Below, in pieces: positions 33,421-43,583 of a stretch of 64,000 nt of DNA. The DNA is taken from contig NZ_LIXZ01000001.1 of the NCBI RefSeq assembly GCF_001305855.1, positions 186,001 through 250,000 on the forward strand, read 5' to 3'. Each line of letters starts with the position of its first letter. Positions within the stretch are counted from its first letter, which is position 1. Source of the DNA: Rossellomorea vietnamensis (GTDB lineage Bacteria > Bacillota > Bacilli > Bacillales > Bacillaceae_B). The notes beneath the pieces are model-generated. The model ran no database searches. It was not told where the DNA came from and saw nothing but the letters and a program-made list of their open reading frames with translations. Both the position numbers and the translations under genes were made by a program.

Positions 33421-34338
33421 TTGCAAAAAGGTGTTCACAAAGGATTAAAGTGGCTTGCTGTTCTAACCACTCTGGGAATGTTATTCGTGTTGTTAGGTGG
33501 AGCCCTGGTGACGAAAACGGAATCCGGAATGGGCTGCGGGCGATCTTGGCCCCTTTGTAACGGACAGTTCATTCCAAGTGATATTACATTTGAGCTTGTT
33601 ATAGAATTAGCACACCGTGTTGTATCAGGCGGTGTGGGATTATTGGTTCTGGCTTTATCGATCTGGTCATGGAGATCAATTGGTTATAAACGGGAAACAA
33701 AATTCCTTGCAGCCCTTTCTTTCTTCTTTCTTGTATTGCAGGGACTAATCGGCGCTGCAGCTGTATTATGGGGGCAATCCGATTTCGTCCTGGCCATCCA
33801 CTTTGGAATTTCCCTTATTTCTTTTGCTTCCATATTATTATTAACACTGCTGATTTTTGAAGTCGACCAGAAATTTGATGCGAATTCATTGGTCATCAAC
33901 AAACGGATGCGATTTCATACGGTTGGTGTGACGATTTATAGTTATCTTGTTGTTTATACCGGCGCTCTTGTAAGGCATACGGAGTCCAGCCTGGTGTGCA
34001 AGGATTGGCCATTATGCGTCAACTCCTCCCCAAGCCTCCCCGCTAACCTTTACGAATGGATTCAAATGGGACACAGGGCAGCAGCTGGCTTCATTTTCTT
34101 ATGGATTGCCTATATCACGTACATTGCCGTTAAAGAGCATAAGCATCAGAAAGTGATCTACTGGGGATGGGTCATTGCTTTTACCCTGGTTTGTCTTCAA
34201 GTAATAAGTGGTGCACTAGTAGTGTTCACAAGACTGAATCTCTCGATTGCCTTAATGCATGCTTTGATTATTTCTTGTCTGTTTGGATTATTATGTTATT
34301 TCAATCTTCTTGCTTCAAGAAGTAAACGAAAGCAATAG
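33421..34338 (+). CDS. ctaA: Heme A synthase
   Basis: Oxidises the C8 methyl of heme O to the formyl of heme A. 305 residues, eight helices in two similar halves. Each half has a Cys pair ([10 protein letters not shown] near residue 35; CKDWPLCVN near residue 190) and heme-coordinating histidines ([34 protein letters not shown]). Start chosen is TTG, six bases after AAGGTG; a GTG three codons earlier is possible. The divergent ctaA/ctaB arrangement is standard in bacilli and is where ResD and CcpA act in B. subtilis. Confidence 0.95.
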   Translation: MQKGVHKGLKWLAVLTTLGMLFVLLGGALVTKTESGMGCGRSWPLCNGQFIPSDITFELVIELAHRVVSGGVGLLVLALSIWSWRSIGYKRETKFLAALSFFFLVLQGLIGAAAVLWGQSDFVLAIHFGISLISFASILLLTLLIFEVDQKFDANSLVINKRMRFHTVGVTIYSYLVVYTGALVRHTESSLVCKDWPLCVNSSPSLPANLYEWIQMGHRAAAGFIFLWIAYITYIAVKEHKHQKVIYWGWVIAFTLVCLQVISGALVVFTRLNLSIALMHALIISCLFGLLCYFNLLASRSKRKQ

Positions 34339-34378
34339 AAAAAAGGATTCCGGGTTCATATACCGGAATCCTTTTTTC
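34338..34378. terminator. Bidirectional terminator between ctaA and pycA
   Basis: AAAAAAGGATTCCGG-GTTCATATA-CCGGAATCCTTTTTT: a 15-bp perfect stem with T-runs on both strands. Confidence 0.92.
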
Positions 34379-34379
34379 A

Positions 34380-37300
34380 TTATGCTTTATTCACTTCGAT
34401 CAATAAATCTCCCGGGCTGATGGCATCCCCGTTTTGCACATAGATATCTTTAACTACTCCTGCAAAAGGTGCCTGAACGGTTGTTTCCATCTTCATGGCT
34501 TCAGTAATCATTAGATGATCACCCTTTTCAACCGCTTCTCCTTTTCCTGCGATGACCCTTATAACGGTTCCAGGCATAGAAGCCCCGATATGATTTTCAT
34601 TTTTCACATCAGCCTTCATTTTGGCCGCCACAGTAGATTTAATACTTTCGTCCTTAATGACCACTTCACGGGCCTGACCATTAAGTTCGAAGTAAACAAT
34701 ACGCGTACCATCTGCCTGAGCCTGGCCAATCGAGACAAGCTTCACAATGAGTGTCTTCCCGGTTTCGATTTCCACTTCTATTTCTTCACCCAGTCTCATC
34801 CCAAACAAGAATGTAGGGGTATCAAGGACTGAGATATCTCCGAATTGATCCATAGTTTGCGCGTATTCCATGAATACTTTCGGATATAGGGCATATCCAA
34901 GGGCATCAAAACTCGTGACCGGACGCTCGAGGTCTTCAAAGAGTTTTTCTTTCAGGGCTGAGAAGTCCACATCATCCAGCAGTTCTCCAGGTCGAACGGT
35001 CAGCGGATTGCGCCCTTTCAAAATCACGTTCTGTAATTCCTTCGGAAAGCCTCCATGAGGCTGCCCCAGGGACCCTTCAAATAATTCAACCACTGAATCA
35101 GGGAAATCGATTTTCTCACCTTTTTCAAGTACGTCTGTTTCGGACAAATCGTTTTGAACCATGAACAAAGCCATGTCTCCGACGACTTTAGAAGAAGGAG
35201 TCACCTTGACTATGTCCCCGAAGAGATGGTTGACCCTTGCATACATGTCTTTTACTTCTTCCCAGCGGTGGCCGAGCCCAACTGCTTTTGCCTGCTGCTG
35301 CAGATTGCTGTATTGTCCACCGGGCATCTCATGTTTGTAAACTTCTGAATGCGGCGACATCATCCCGCTCTCAAAATCTGTATAATATTTCCGGACATCT
35401 TCCCAATAGTGGGAGAGGGTTTCCAGGGAATCGATGTTTACATTCGGTTCTCTTTCCGTACCCTTTAATGCATAATACAACGTATTGGCACTCGGTTGGG
35501 ACGTCAGGCCGGACATGGTGCTAAGGGCCGTATCGACAATGTCGACACCGGCTTCGACGGCTCTTGCGTATGTGTAGATCCCGTTCCCGCTCGTATCGTG
35601 TGTATGCAGGTGAATAGGCAGGCTGACTGTGTCTTTCAGTTCGGAAATCAAGCGGTAGGCTGACTGTGGCTTCAACAGTCCCGCCATATCTTTGATTGCC
35701 AGAATATGTGCACCACTCGCTTCGAGTTCTTTGGCCATATTCTTATAGTAATCGATATTATATTTTGTACGTGTCGGGTCATCTATATCACCGGTGTAGC
35801 AAATGGCCGCTTCTGCGATTTTTCCGCTTTGTCTCACGGCATCGATCGCCACTTCCATTCCTTTGACCCAGTTTAAGCTGTCAAAGATCCTGAAGACGTC
35901 GATCCCGGCAAACGCTGACTTTTCGACGAATTCCCTTATCACATTATCAGGATAGTTCTTATACCCTACCGCATTGGATGCTCTAAGGAGCATTTGGAAT
36001 AATACATTTGGGATACGCTCTCTCAGTGTCAATAATCGATTCCATGGGTCTTCCTTAAGAAAACGGTAAGCTACATCGAATGTTGCCCCTCCCCACATTT
36101 CATATGAGAACATATCCGGCAGTAACTTCGATGTCGGTTCCGCTATTTGCTTCAGATCATTGGTTCTGACACGGGTCGCCAGTAATGATTGATGGGCGTC
36201 ACGGAATGTTGTATCAGTGAGGAGTACAGCATTCTGTTCTCTGACCCAATTCACCAGTCCGTCCGCCCCGTGCTGATCCAGGATTTGCTTAGTTCCGGGT
36301 TGAAACTCTTTCTTTACATCAAGGGTCGGTACCCGGGGTTTTTGGAAAACAGGTTTTTTCTTTTTCTCTACTCCCGGGAAGCCATTAACGGTTACGTTTC
36401 CGATATACGAAAGCATTTTCGTTCCACGGTCTTTCCTTTTCGGAAAAATGAATAGTTCAGGAGTCGTATCGATAAACGAAGTATCATACTTCCCTGTAAT
36501 AAAATTTTCATGTTTCACGACATTTTCCAAAAACGGGATATTCGTCTTGATCCCCCGTATTCTAAATTCTTGAAGATTTCTGACCATTTTGGACGCAGCT
36601 TGTTCGAATGTAAGAGCCCACGTGGAAAGCTTCACCAGAAGGGAATCGTAATAAGGTGTAATGACCGCACCCTGGAATCCATTCCCTGCATCGAGACGGA
36701 CCCCGAATCCCCCACCTGACCGGTACGCCATGATTTTCCCGGTATCAGGCATAAAGTTGTTCAACGGGTCCTCCGTTGTCACACGGGATTGAATAGCAAA
36801 TCCATTTGTCCTGATGTCATCCTGAAGAGGGATACCAAGCTTGTCGCTGTGCAGGGCATAACCTTCCGCAATCATCAATTGTGATTGTACAATATCCACT
36901 CCTGTCACCATTTCCGTAATGGTATGTTCCACTTGCACACGTGGATTTACTTCGATGAAGTAGAACTGATCATTCGCTACCAGGAATTCAACGGTCCCGG
37001 CGTTCACGTACTTCACATTATCCATTAACCGTACGGCTGCGACGCAGATATCTTCTCTCAGTTGTTCACTCAAGGAAACGGATGGCGCAATTTCCACTAC
37101 CTTTTGATGACGCCTCTGAATGGAACAATCACGCTCATATAAGTGAACGATATTTCCGTCATGATCTCCAAGAATCTGGACTTCAATATGCTTCGGATTT
37201 TCAACAAACTTCTCCACATAAATTTCATCGTTCCCAAACGCTGCCTTGGCTTCTGATTTCGCCCGCTCATAGGCTTCTTTTAAGCTTTCAAGGTTTCGTA

Positions 37301-37820
37301 CGATACGCATTCCGCGTCCACCGCCGCCCAATGAGGCTTTAATGATGATCGGGAAACCATTTTCCTTTCCAAAGCTGATGACTTCTTCCAGTGTATCTAC
37401 AGGACCATCTGTGCCCGGAATGACCGGAATATTAGCAAGTTGGGCCTGATGACGCGCCTTAACCTTGTCACCAAACATATTCAAGTGCTCAGAATGAGGT
37501 CCAACAAAGGTGATTCCTTCTTCTTCACAACGTCTGGCAAAATGGATATTTTCAGACAGGAAGCCATATCCCGGGTGGATGGCATCCACATCTGCAGTCT
37601 TTGCAATTCGGATGATCCCTTCTATATCCAGATAAGCATCAATAGGTTTTTTCCCCTCACCTATTAAGTAGGCTTCATCTGCTTTATAACGGTGATATGA
37701 CCCTGAATCTTCTTTACTATAGATTGCTACGGTCCTAATATTCAGTTCCGTACATGCACGGAACACACGGATGGCAATTTCTCCGCGGTTTGCTACCAGT
37801 ACTTTTTTAATTCGTTTCAA
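34380..37820 (-). CDS. pycA: Pyruvate carboxylase
   Basis: Replenishes oxaloacetate from pyruvate, bicarbonate and ATP. The single 1146-residue chain carries all parts. Biotin carboxylase comes first (KVLVANRGEIAIRVFRAC; ATP loop KASLGGGGRGM near 160; EVNPRVQVEHTITE near 290), then the carboxyltransferase TIM barrel (LLTDTTFRDAHQSLLATRVR near 535; HLHTHDTSGNGI near 740, with the metal-binding HxH). The allosteric/linker region and the C-terminal biotinyl domain (MITEAMKMETTVQAP near 1110) follow. Start is TTG after AAAAGGAGAGAGTGTA. Single-gene unit between ctaA and ftsW. Confidence 0.97.
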   Translation of the reverse strand: MKRIKKVLVANRGEIAIRVFRACTELNIRTVAIYSKEDSGSYHRYKADEAYLIGEGKKPIDAYLDIEGIIRIAKTADVDAIHPGYGFLSENIHFARRCEEEGITFVGPHSEHLNMFGDKVKARHQAQLANIPVIPGTDGPVDTLEEVISFGKENGFPIIIKASLGGGGRGMRIVRNLESLKEAYERAKSEAKAAFGNDEIYVEKFVENPKHIEVQILGDHDGNIVHLYERDCSIQRRHQKVVEIAPSVSLSEQLREDICVAAVRLMDNVKYVNAGTVEFLVANDQFYFIEVNPRVQVEHTITEMVTGVDIVQSQLMIAEGYALHSDKLGIPLQDDIRTNGFAIQSRVTTEDPLNNFMPDTGKIMAYRSGGGFGVRLDAGNGFQGAVITPYYDSLLVKLSTWALTFEQAASKMVRNLQEFRIRGIKTNIPFLENVVKHENFITGKYDTSFIDTTPELFIFPKRKDRGTKMLSYIGNVTVNGFPGVEKKKKPVFQKPRVPTLDVKKEFQPGTKQILDQHGADGLVNWVREQNAVLLTDTTFRDAHQSLLATRVRTNDLKQIAEPTSKLLPDMFSYEMWGGATFDVAYRFLKEDPWNRLLTLRERIPNVLFQMLLRASNAVGYKNYPDNVIREFVEKSAFAGIDVFRIFDSLNWVKGMEVAIDAVRQSGKIAEAAICYTGDIDDPTRTKYNIDYYKNMAKELEASGAHILAIKDMAGLLKPQSAYRLISELKDTVSLPIHLHTHDTSGNGIYTYARAVEAGVDIVDTALSTMSGLTSQPSANTLYYALKGTEREPNVNIDSLETLSHYWEDVRKYYTDFESGMMSPHSEVYKHEMPGGQYSNLQQQAKAVGLGHRWEEVKDMYARVNHLFGDIVKVTPSSKVVGDMALFMVQNDLSETDVLEKGEKIDFPDSVVELFEGSLGQPHGGFPKELQNVILKGRNPLTVRPGELLDDVDFSALKEKLFEDLERPVTSFDALGYALYPKVFMEYAQTMDQFGDISVLDTPTFLFGMRLGEEIEVEIETGKTLIVKLVSIGQAQADGTRIVYFELNGQAREVVIKDESIKSTVAAKMKADVKNENHIGASMPGTVIRVIAGKGEAVEKGDHLMITEAMKMETTVQAPFAGVVKDIYVQNGDAISPGDLLIEVNKA

Positions 37821-37875
37821 TACACTCTCTCCTTTTGGCTATTCATGATTGAAATTCTACCTATTGAAGTCTATT

Positions 37876-37931
37876 AAAAAAGGGCTGACCCCGAAGATAA
37901 TTAAGAAGTATCTTAGGGGGCAGACCCTAGA
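37876..37931 (-). terminator. Terminator after ftsW
   Basis: Minus strand AGGGTCTGCCCCCTAAGATA ... TATCTTCGGGGTCAGCCCTTTTTT: a long interrupted stem with six T, between ftsW and pycA. Confidence 0.75.
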
Positions 37932-37962
37932 CTTAGAGTTTTAGATACTCTATCAAAGTGAC

Positions 37963-39180
37963 CTACATTTTTACACCATATATTTTTTTGCTATTATCCT
38001 TATTCTCCAAAGGATAGTCATTTTCCTTCTTTGTTTTATATTTTTCTTCATATTTTACAAACATCGACACATTTACGAGGACACCCATCGACAAAGATAG
38101 CACCAACAGGGACGACCCACCGTAACTGATGAAAGGGAGCGGAACCCCTGTGATCGGGAGTAATCCCGAAGCACCACCCAGATTGATAAATGCCTGGATC
38201 CCAATCATGCTGGAGATTCCTATCGCAAGCATAGTGCCGAAAGGATCCTGGCATTTCACCCCGGTATAGATCCCCCTGAGTACAATATAAGCAAGGCCAA
38301 GGATGACCAAGCTCACTCCGATGACCCCTAACTCTTCAGCAATAATCGCAATGATAAAGTCAGTCTGGGGTTCTGGCAAATAGCCCAGCTTCTGAACACT
38401 TTGTCCCAATCCAAGTCCTTTCACTCCTCCGCCACCGATAGCAAGATAGGAATTAACCAGTTGATATCCCTCTCCTTGAGCGTCATTAAAAGGAGATAGA
38501 TAGGCATCGATCCGGCTTAATCTCTCTTTGGTGAAGATAAAATCCCGTGCCAGATAGATGATCGGTGCTAATATTACCAAGCCACCCGTTGCAATGCCCG
38601 CTAATTTGAAGAAAGTTTTGTAATTGATACCTGAGCACATAATAACAATGGAACCAATCGCGAAAATAATAGCTGCGGTACCAAAGTCCGGCTCCAAAAA
38701 CACCAAAAAGCAAATGAACACTAAAAATACAAGAGGTGGTGCCAGTCCCTTATTAAGATTGTCTATGTATGCCTGCTTCTTGGAGTAAACAGAGCCAAGG
38801 TAAATGATGACAGCCAGTTTTGCGAATTCTGAAGGTTGTATGGGCATAAACCCTAAATTAATCCAGCTTTTCGCATTATTCACCTCATATCCAAAAAGAT
38901 GGACTGCCAATAATAACCCTATAATCACGATCATTAAACTTTTAATAATCTTCCCAAACTGAAAAGCTTTGTAAGGAAACCAGGCAGCGATGGTGAAAAC
39001 ACTGAATCCTATAATAATGTTAACCATCTGCTTTTTGTAGAAATGGTCGCTGTCCCAGCCAAACCGTTCTACCGCCATGACCATACTGGCACTATAAATC
39101 ATGACAAGGCCAAATAAACAAAGGAATACATACACAGCGATTAACGAATAATCGTAGGATTTTGCTATTTTTTTAATCAT
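37963..39180 (-). CDS. ftsW: SEDS-family peptidoglycan glycosyltransferase FtsW
   Basis: Polymerises lipid II glycan strands, in the divisome for FtsW. 405 residues, ten transmembrane helices. Family signatures are AKSWINLGFMPIQPSEFAKL near residue 105, the catalytic Asp region VFLEPDFGTAAIIFAIG near residue 162, QTDFIIAIIAEELGVIG near residue 280, and GLLPITGVPLPFISYGGSSL near residue 345. A charged cytosolic tail ends the protein. Location between pycA and ylaN matches B. subtilis ftsW (ylaO); a RodA or SpoVE paralogue would be elsewhere. Confidence 0.92.
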   Translation of the reverse strand: MIKKIAKSYDYSLIAVYVFLCLFGLVMIYSASMVMAVERFGWDSDHFYKKQMVNIIIGFSVFTIAAWFPYKAFQFGKIIKSLMIVIIGLLLAVHLFGYEVNNAKSWINLGFMPIQPSEFAKLAVIIYLGSVYSKKQAYIDNLNKGLAPPLVFLVFICFLVFLEPDFGTAAIIFAIGSIVIMCSGINYKTFFKLAGIATGGLVILAPIIYLARDFIFTKERLSRIDAYLSPFNDAQGEGYQLVNSYLAIGGGGVKGLGLGQSVQKLGYLPEPQTDFIIAIIAEELGVIGVSLVILGLAYIVLRGIYTGVKCQDPFGTMLAIGISSMIGIQAFINLGGASGLLPITGVPLPFISYGGSSLLVLSLSMGVLVNVSMFVKYEEKYKTKKENDYPLENKDNSKKIYGVKM

Positions 39181-39243
39181 GACATTTCAATCCTTTTTCT
39201 CTTATATCATTTTCATCTTTTAAGATCATTCATTCCTTAACAA

Positions 39244-39282
39244 AAAAACTCAAACAACAGATCTATGTATTGTTTGAGTTGT
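39244..39282 (-). terminator. Terminator after ylaN
   Basis: Minus strand AACTCAAACAAT-ACATAGATCT-GTTGTTTGAGTTTTTTT: a 12-bp stem and long T-run. Confidence 0.85.
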
Positions 39283-39292
39283 CATGACTATT

Positions 39293-39574
39293 TTACTTTT
39301 TTGTAGATGCTTCATGAAGGGCAGAAAGTTGTCTTTCCAAAGAATCAATCAGATCTTTTCCATCTTGATCATCTACAAGCCCTAAGCGGACCGCAAATTC
39401 TATTTCACGAGATAATCCGAACATTTGGGTATCCAATACTTCCTCATATAGAGGACATTGGGGCATCGTTAAATTATCCATTTGCACTTTAATAAGTTGT
39501 AATATCTTTTCTGCGTCGGCCTTTAATAGTTCATAGGCTTTTTCCCGATGATTGATTGTCATTTCTGACGCCAC
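39293..39574 (-). CDS. ylaN: YlaN family iron-response protein
   Basis: Small helical protein of 93 residues; in B. subtilis and S. aureus YlaN becomes essential under iron limitation and has been linked to relief of Fur repression through iron binding. The highly conserved block [20 protein letters not shown] followed by [20 protein letters not shown] covers most of the protein. Start is the GTG six bases after GGGGGG; an ATG four codons downstream is possible. Monocistronic, opposite to nothing nearby, with a strong terminator. The exact mechanism is taken from literature knowledge of homologues. Confidence 0.92.
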   Translation of the reverse strand: MASEMTINHREKAYELLKADAEKILQLIKVQMDNLTMPQCPLYEEVLDTQMFGLSREIEFAVRLGLVDDQDGKDLIDSLERQLSALHEASTKK

Positions 39575-39769
39575 AGTGATCCCCCCATTCCGAACAAATA
39601 ACCTTCCTGTCTTAAAATTTTATCGTTAAATCGCATAAATTGCAAGAAAAATAAGTGTTTTCCTCGGGATTCAATGACAGAATTTCGAACAATTTTCAAA
39701 TGGGAAATAGGGGCGTTCCCATCGCGTAATGCGCCCTCTTTTATTTACGGTATGAACCATTTTTACAGG

Positions 39770-40693
39770 TCAAAATATACTCCATGAGTGTTCATCACTG
39801 AGCATTTCGAGAAGCTTCAGCCCGGCGATGCTATTTCCTACATCATCGAGTGCCGGACCGAAGATCCCTATTCCGCATTTACCGGGAACCGAGCCCATGA
39901 TGCCGCCGGATACGCCACTTTTCGCGGGAATCCCCACCTTAATGGCAAACTCCCCGGAGGTATTATACATCCCGCATGTCACCATGAATGTTTTACATAC
40001 TCTTGCCACATCCCTCGTAATCAATTGGCGGCCGCTCTCCGGATCGATTCCATCATTGGCGAATACCGCTCCCATCTTTGCAAGGTCCACACAGTTCATC
40101 TCCACTGCACATTGCTTCGTGTAAAGGACGAGTAGATCTTCGACATTTCCCGTGATCACTCCATGCTGCTTCATGAAATAGCAAAGGGATCGGTTCAGAT
40201 TGGCCGTTTGCAATTCTGAATATGCAACATCTTCATTATATGAGACCGTTTCACCCGTCATATGATTTATGAATTCGATTAAGCGTTGCCATTTCTCCAT
40301 ACCTGTGTTGCCCTTGATCATATTTGTTACAGCCAGTGCCCCTGCATTGATCATGGGATTAAGGGGCTTTGACGGCTTGTGGGTTTCGAGCTTCGCTATG
40401 GAGTTGAATGGATCTCCTGTAGGTTCCATTCCAACCTTGGAAAAAACGTACTCTTCCCCATAGTCCATTAGCACGAGTGCAAGGGTGATAACCTTTGAAA
40501 TGCTTTGAAGTGTGAATTTCTTTAAATGATCCCCGGCATAACAGGAGTTATTATCCAATGTGTAAATGCTGATTGCCAGATCATGGGGATTTTGATCCTT
40601 AAGTGCGGGTATGTACTCTGCAACTTTTCCTTCAGATGCGAAGGGTCTCGCCTTTTCAACTAATCCTTCCAACCATTCCTGAGTGTTTACCAT
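39770..40693 (-). CDS. glsA: Glutaminase A
   Basis: Hydrolyses glutamine to glutamate and ammonia; serine-dependent beta-lactamase-like fold. 307 residues from the chosen ATG. Catalytic motif QSISKV (SxxK) is near residue 65; the substrate-binding [16 protein letters not shown] near residue 115, the Tyr-containing [12 protein letters not shown] near residue 200 and [20 protein letters not shown] near residue 260 follow. The start ATG lies 11 bases after AAAGGAG; two further in-frame ATGs upstream (at 40726 and 40768) lack a better site. It is a ylaM (glsA2) counterpart by position. A GGGCG/CGCCC inverted repeat at 39717-39742 may be a weak terminator. Confidence 0.93.
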   Translation of the reverse strand: MVNTQEWLEGLVEKARPFASEGKVAEYIPALKDQNPHDLAISIYTLDNNSCYAGDHLKKFTLQSISKVITLALVLMDYGEEYVFSKVGMEPTGDPFNSIAKLETHKPSKPLNPMINAGALAVTNMIKGNTGMEKWQRLIEFINHMTGETVSYNEDVAYSELQTANLNRSLCYFMKQHGVITGNVEDLLVLYTKQCAVEMNCVDLAKMGAVFANDGIDPESGRQLITRDVARVCKTFMVTCGMYNTSGEFAIKVGIPAKSGVSGGIMGSVPGKCGIGIFGPALDDVGNSIAGLKLLEMLSDEHSWSIF

Positions 40694-40832
40694 ATATCCA
40701 ACAGCTCCTTTTGTCCTACTTATCATTTCCCTATTTTCATTCATTGAAAACGCTGAAAATGCTTTCATCAGAATGTGACAAACCTTCTCTTAACATATAT
40801 ACTGATACTATCAGCGAGAGGAGGAGTCAGAA

Positions 40833-41330
40833 GTGGAAAGTATCATACCGATAAAAGGGAAAGTGAAATTTCCAATTACATTGGATGCGGGAGTTTGGAT
40901 ATTTGATGATCGTAAAGTGGATTTAACTACATATTTTGACGATACAACAGAAAAAGCAGATGAGTTGGAAGAATATACAAAGGCCGTTTCAAAGCACTGG
41001 TCCAGGGAGATTCAAGAAGGTGCAACCTATCCGCCAACTTTGAAAACAGAGAAGAGATATGAGAAAGAAAAGATTCTTAACGGGACATTCGCCATCCCTT
41101 TTGCACCTTTTTTAAAAAATGCAGAACCACTTCCTGAAGGGGTGTCCATCGTGATTGAAACCGAAACCGGGGATCACTGTCTGGATTTAAACCAGGCTGA
41201 TCAACTGTTGATCGGATTTTCTAAAGAAGGCAAGCCACTCAGGGAAGACGGACCCGTTCACGTTTATTTTATGGATGGTTCGAACAGGGACAAGCCGATT
41301 ACCGATGTCAAGGCATTTCGAGTGGAATAA
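40833..41330 (+). CDS. ylaL: YlaL family protein
   Basis: Soluble protein of 165 residues, homologous by sequence style and position to YlaL, function unknown to me. It is acidic and beta-rich (VKFPITLDAGVWIFDDRKVD, GVSIVIETETGDHCLDLNQA, GPVHVYFMDGSNRDKPI). No signal peptide or membrane helix. The ATG is preceded by GAGGAGTCAGAAGTGG. It is divergent from glsA and convergent with the phoH-like gene. Confidence 0.7.
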   Translation: MESIIPIKGKVKFPITLDAGVWIFDDRKVDLTTYFDDTTEKADELEEYTKAVSKHWSREIQEGATYPPTLKTEKRYEKEKILNGTFAIPFAPFLKNAEPLPEGVSIVIETETGDHCLDLNQADQLLIGFSKEGKPLREDGPVHVYFMDGSNRDKPITDVKAFRVE

Positions 41331-41342
41331 TCATAACGCACG

Positions 41343-41380
41343 AAAAAACCGGTTCAGTAACATCTGAACCGGTTTTTTCA
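41343..41380. terminator. Bidirectional terminator between ylaL and phoH-like gene
   Basis: AAAAAACCGGTTCAG-TAACAT-CTGAACCGGTTTTTT: a perfect 15-bp stem with T-runs on both strands. Confidence 0.93.
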
Positions 41381-41408
41381 TACATTATAATTGTGTGATT
41401 TTAGATGC

Positions 41409-42737
41409 TTACAATATATCCGCAGCAAGCTGTGCTAATCCCGATCTTTCACCCTTCATAAGCTTCACATGCCCGGCTAATTTTTGATCTTTGAATTTCT
41501 CGACTACATATGTCAGCCCATTATTATATTCATCAAGATATGGGTGATCGATTTGAGCCGGATCTCCCATCAAGACAATTTTACTCCGCTCCCCAACACG
41601 TGTCAGAATTGTTTTTACCTCATGCTTCGTCAGGTTCTGAGCTTCATCTATGATGATATATTGATCAGGAATGCTTCTTCCTCGTATATACGTCAATGCT
41701 TCCACCTCGATGGATCCCATCCCGGCAAGGATATCATCCAGTTCACCCGGCTTTTTTGTATTGAACAGGTATTCGAGGTTGTCATAAATTGGCTGCATCC
41801 AAGGTCTCAGCTTTTCTTGCTTTTCACCTGGAAGATAGCCAATATCTTTGCCAACCGGAACAATTGGGCGGGCAACGAGTAATTTATTGAATTTATTAAA
41901 GTCTTCCGTCTGTAAAAGTCCGGCAGCCAGTGCTAAGAGCGTTTTACCGGTCCCGGCTTTCCCTATCATGGTCACTAAGGAAATATCATCCCGCAATAGT
42001 AACTCCGTTGCCATCGTTTGCTGTACATTCCTCGCTTTAATTCCCCACATATGTTCTTGGTCATAGACCAGTTTCTTCACCTTGAGACCGGTTGAATCCA
42101 CCATTCCCAGCGCAGATGCAGAACTTCCCAGTGCATCTTTCATAATGAGGAATTGATGGGAATAAAATCGTTGTTTCGTTATATCCGTAAGGGTCAGTTC
42201 CCCTTTATCATAAAATGTATTGAGAAATTCTCTCTCCGTATATAATTCGATAAATCCGGTATAAATATCATTCACTTCGATGACCCTGTCACTCAGGAAG
42301 TCCTCAGCTTGCAAACCCAAAGCATCTGCCTTGACCCTGACCAGGGTATCTTTACTGACAAGGATAACCGATTTCCCATCCTTTTTAGCTTCTTCCTCGA
42401 GTGAAAGATTTTTAGCTACGGCGATGATCCGATTATCGTTTGTTTTCTCGACAAATATATCTTGAAGCTGCTGAAAGGAGCGGTGATTTAGTTCAATCCG
42501 TAAAGAACCACCTGTATAAAGTGGAATTTTTTCATGGAGCTTTCCTTCTTGCCGTAAATTATCTATCAGTTTCGATACATGTCTTGCGTTTCTTCCGATT
42601 TCATCCATATAACGCTTTTTGGAGTCCACTTCTTCTAAAACGACTGCAGGTATAACCACCTCATTATCCTGGAAAGAAAAGATGGCTTGTGGATCTTGTA
42701 ATAAGACATTGGTATCTAATACATAAATTTTATTCAA
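41409..42737 (-). CDS. ylaK: PIN domain and PhoH-like ATPase (YlaK)
   Basis: Two-domain protein of 442 residues in the PhoH2 class, where PIN and PhoH parts are fused and, in mycobacteria, act as an RNA helicase/ribonuclease. The N-terminal PIN domain begins KIYVLDTNVLLQDPQAI (first acidic residue of the site at D8) and has NDNRIIAVAKNL near residue 105. The PhoH ATPase has Walker A VTMIGKAGTGKTLLALAAG near residue 262 and Walker B YIIIDEAQNLTKHE near residue 358. Start is TTG after GGAGGCATCGAT. Position is that of ylaK (phoH2). Confidence 0.92.
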   Translation of the reverse strand: MNKIYVLDTNVLLQDPQAIFSFQDNEVVIPAVVLEEVDSKKRYMDEIGRNARHVSKLIDNLRQEGKLHEKIPLYTGGSLRIELNHRSFQQLQDIFVEKTNDNRIIAVAKNLSLEEEAKKDGKSVILVSKDTLVRVKADALGLQAEDFLSDRVIEVNDIYTGFIELYTEREFLNTFYDKGELTLTDITKQRFYSHQFLIMKDALGSSASALGMVDSTGLKVKKLVYDQEHMWGIKARNVQQTMATELLLRDDISLVTMIGKAGTGKTLLALAAGLLQTEDFNKFNKLLVARPIVPVGKDIGYLPGEKQEKLRPWMQPIYDNLEYLFNTKKPGELDDILAGMGSIEVEALTYIRGRSIPDQYIIIDEAQNLTKHEVKTILTRVGERSKIVLMGDPAQIDHPYLDEYNNGLTYVVEKFKDQKLAGHVKLMKGERSGLAQLAADIL

Positions 42738-42915
42738 ATCGATGCCTCCTGCTCCTGATTTCTTATTACTATTGTATGTAGCCTATGATGTTCCGGTTAT
42801 TCCCAGCTACTCAAATAGGACGGCCCGTTTCTTAAAATATATGAATAAACGTATAAAGATAGAAGAAAATTACACAATAAGAAAAGATATTGATTCTAAA
42901 TCGGGAGGTATTCAC

Positions 42916-43518
42916 ATGTTTAAGCTCATCTCTCTCTTTATGGTTACCATCATCCTTGGAGCTTGCGCCACCAAAAATGAGGTCGGGTATAACAATGATG
43001 CAAACAGAAAAAATAATAAGCCAATCACTGTCCAGGATAGTAATATTCAACAGGTCCAACGCAAGACAGGACAACAAATTTCAAAGCATCTGGTCGACCT
43101 GACCACAAGTGTACCGGATGTAAAAGATGCAACGGCTGTAGTCATTGGTAAATACGCATTTGTCGGAATCGATATCGATTCCGATATCGAGCGTTCCCAA
43201 GTCGGTTCTATAAAATATTCTGTTGCAGAAGCACTTCAAAATGACCCATACGGTGCAGAGGCAATGGTCATTGCTGATCCGGACCTGTATGCCCGATTGA
43301 AGGAAATCAGTAAAGACATCCAAAGAGGCGAACCGGTTCAGGGCATCATGAATGAATTGTCTGACATATCGGGTAGATTGATGCCTGAAATCCCTAAGTC
43401 TTTAAAACAGACCAATCCCGAAAATGCCCCGAACGAACCTAAGAAAAAAATGAATAACGCAAAAGAAAAACAGCTTAGAAAAAAACAAGAAGATCAAACG
43501 TACGATAAAATCGATTGA
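42916..43518 (+). CDS. ylaJ: YhcN/YlaJ family sporulation lipoprotein
   Basis: Lipoprotein of 200 residues: signal MFKLISLFMVTIILGACATK with lipobox ILGAC (Cys at 17). The YhcN/YlaJ domain follows, with TGQQISKHLVDLTTSVPDVK and AVVIGKYAFVGIDIDSDIER and KYSVAEALQNDPYGAEAMVI. The C-terminus is Lys/Asn/Pro-rich and probably extended. Family members are spore-membrane lipoproteins expressed in sporulation or linked to germination; that role is inferred. The ATG follows TCGGGAGGTATTCAC; a longer frame upstream is not supported because the signal peptide starts here. Confidence 0.88.
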   Translation: MFKLISLFMVTIILGACATKNEVGYNNDANRKNNKPITVQDSNIQQVQRKTGQQISKHLVDLTTSVPDVKDATAVVIGKYAFVGIDIDSDIERSQVGSIKYSVAEALQNDPYGAEAMVIADPDLYARLKEISKDIQRGEPVQGIMNELSDISGRLMPEIPKSLKQTNPENAPNEPKKKMNNAKEKQLRKKQEDQTYDKID

Positions 43519-43546
43519 TTGTATAGCCTTATTCAAAATGAGAAAA

Positions 43547-43583
43547 AACCATGAAAAAGCTTAGGATGCTAAGCTTTTTTCAT
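43547..43583. terminator. Terminator overlapping the 3' end of the PNPOx-like gene
   Basis: CATGAAAAAGCTTAG-GATG-CTAAGCTTTTTTCATG: a 15-bp stem. Its right arm is the last codons (Met-Lys-Lys-Ala-stop) of the minus-strand gene, and it also serves ylaJ on the plus strand. Confidence 0.8.

Noticed and set aside
42742-42915. 58-codon extension upstream of the ylaJ signal peptide
   Set aside because: A lipoprotein signal with its own ribosome binding site starts at 42916; the upstream part is intergenic DNA.
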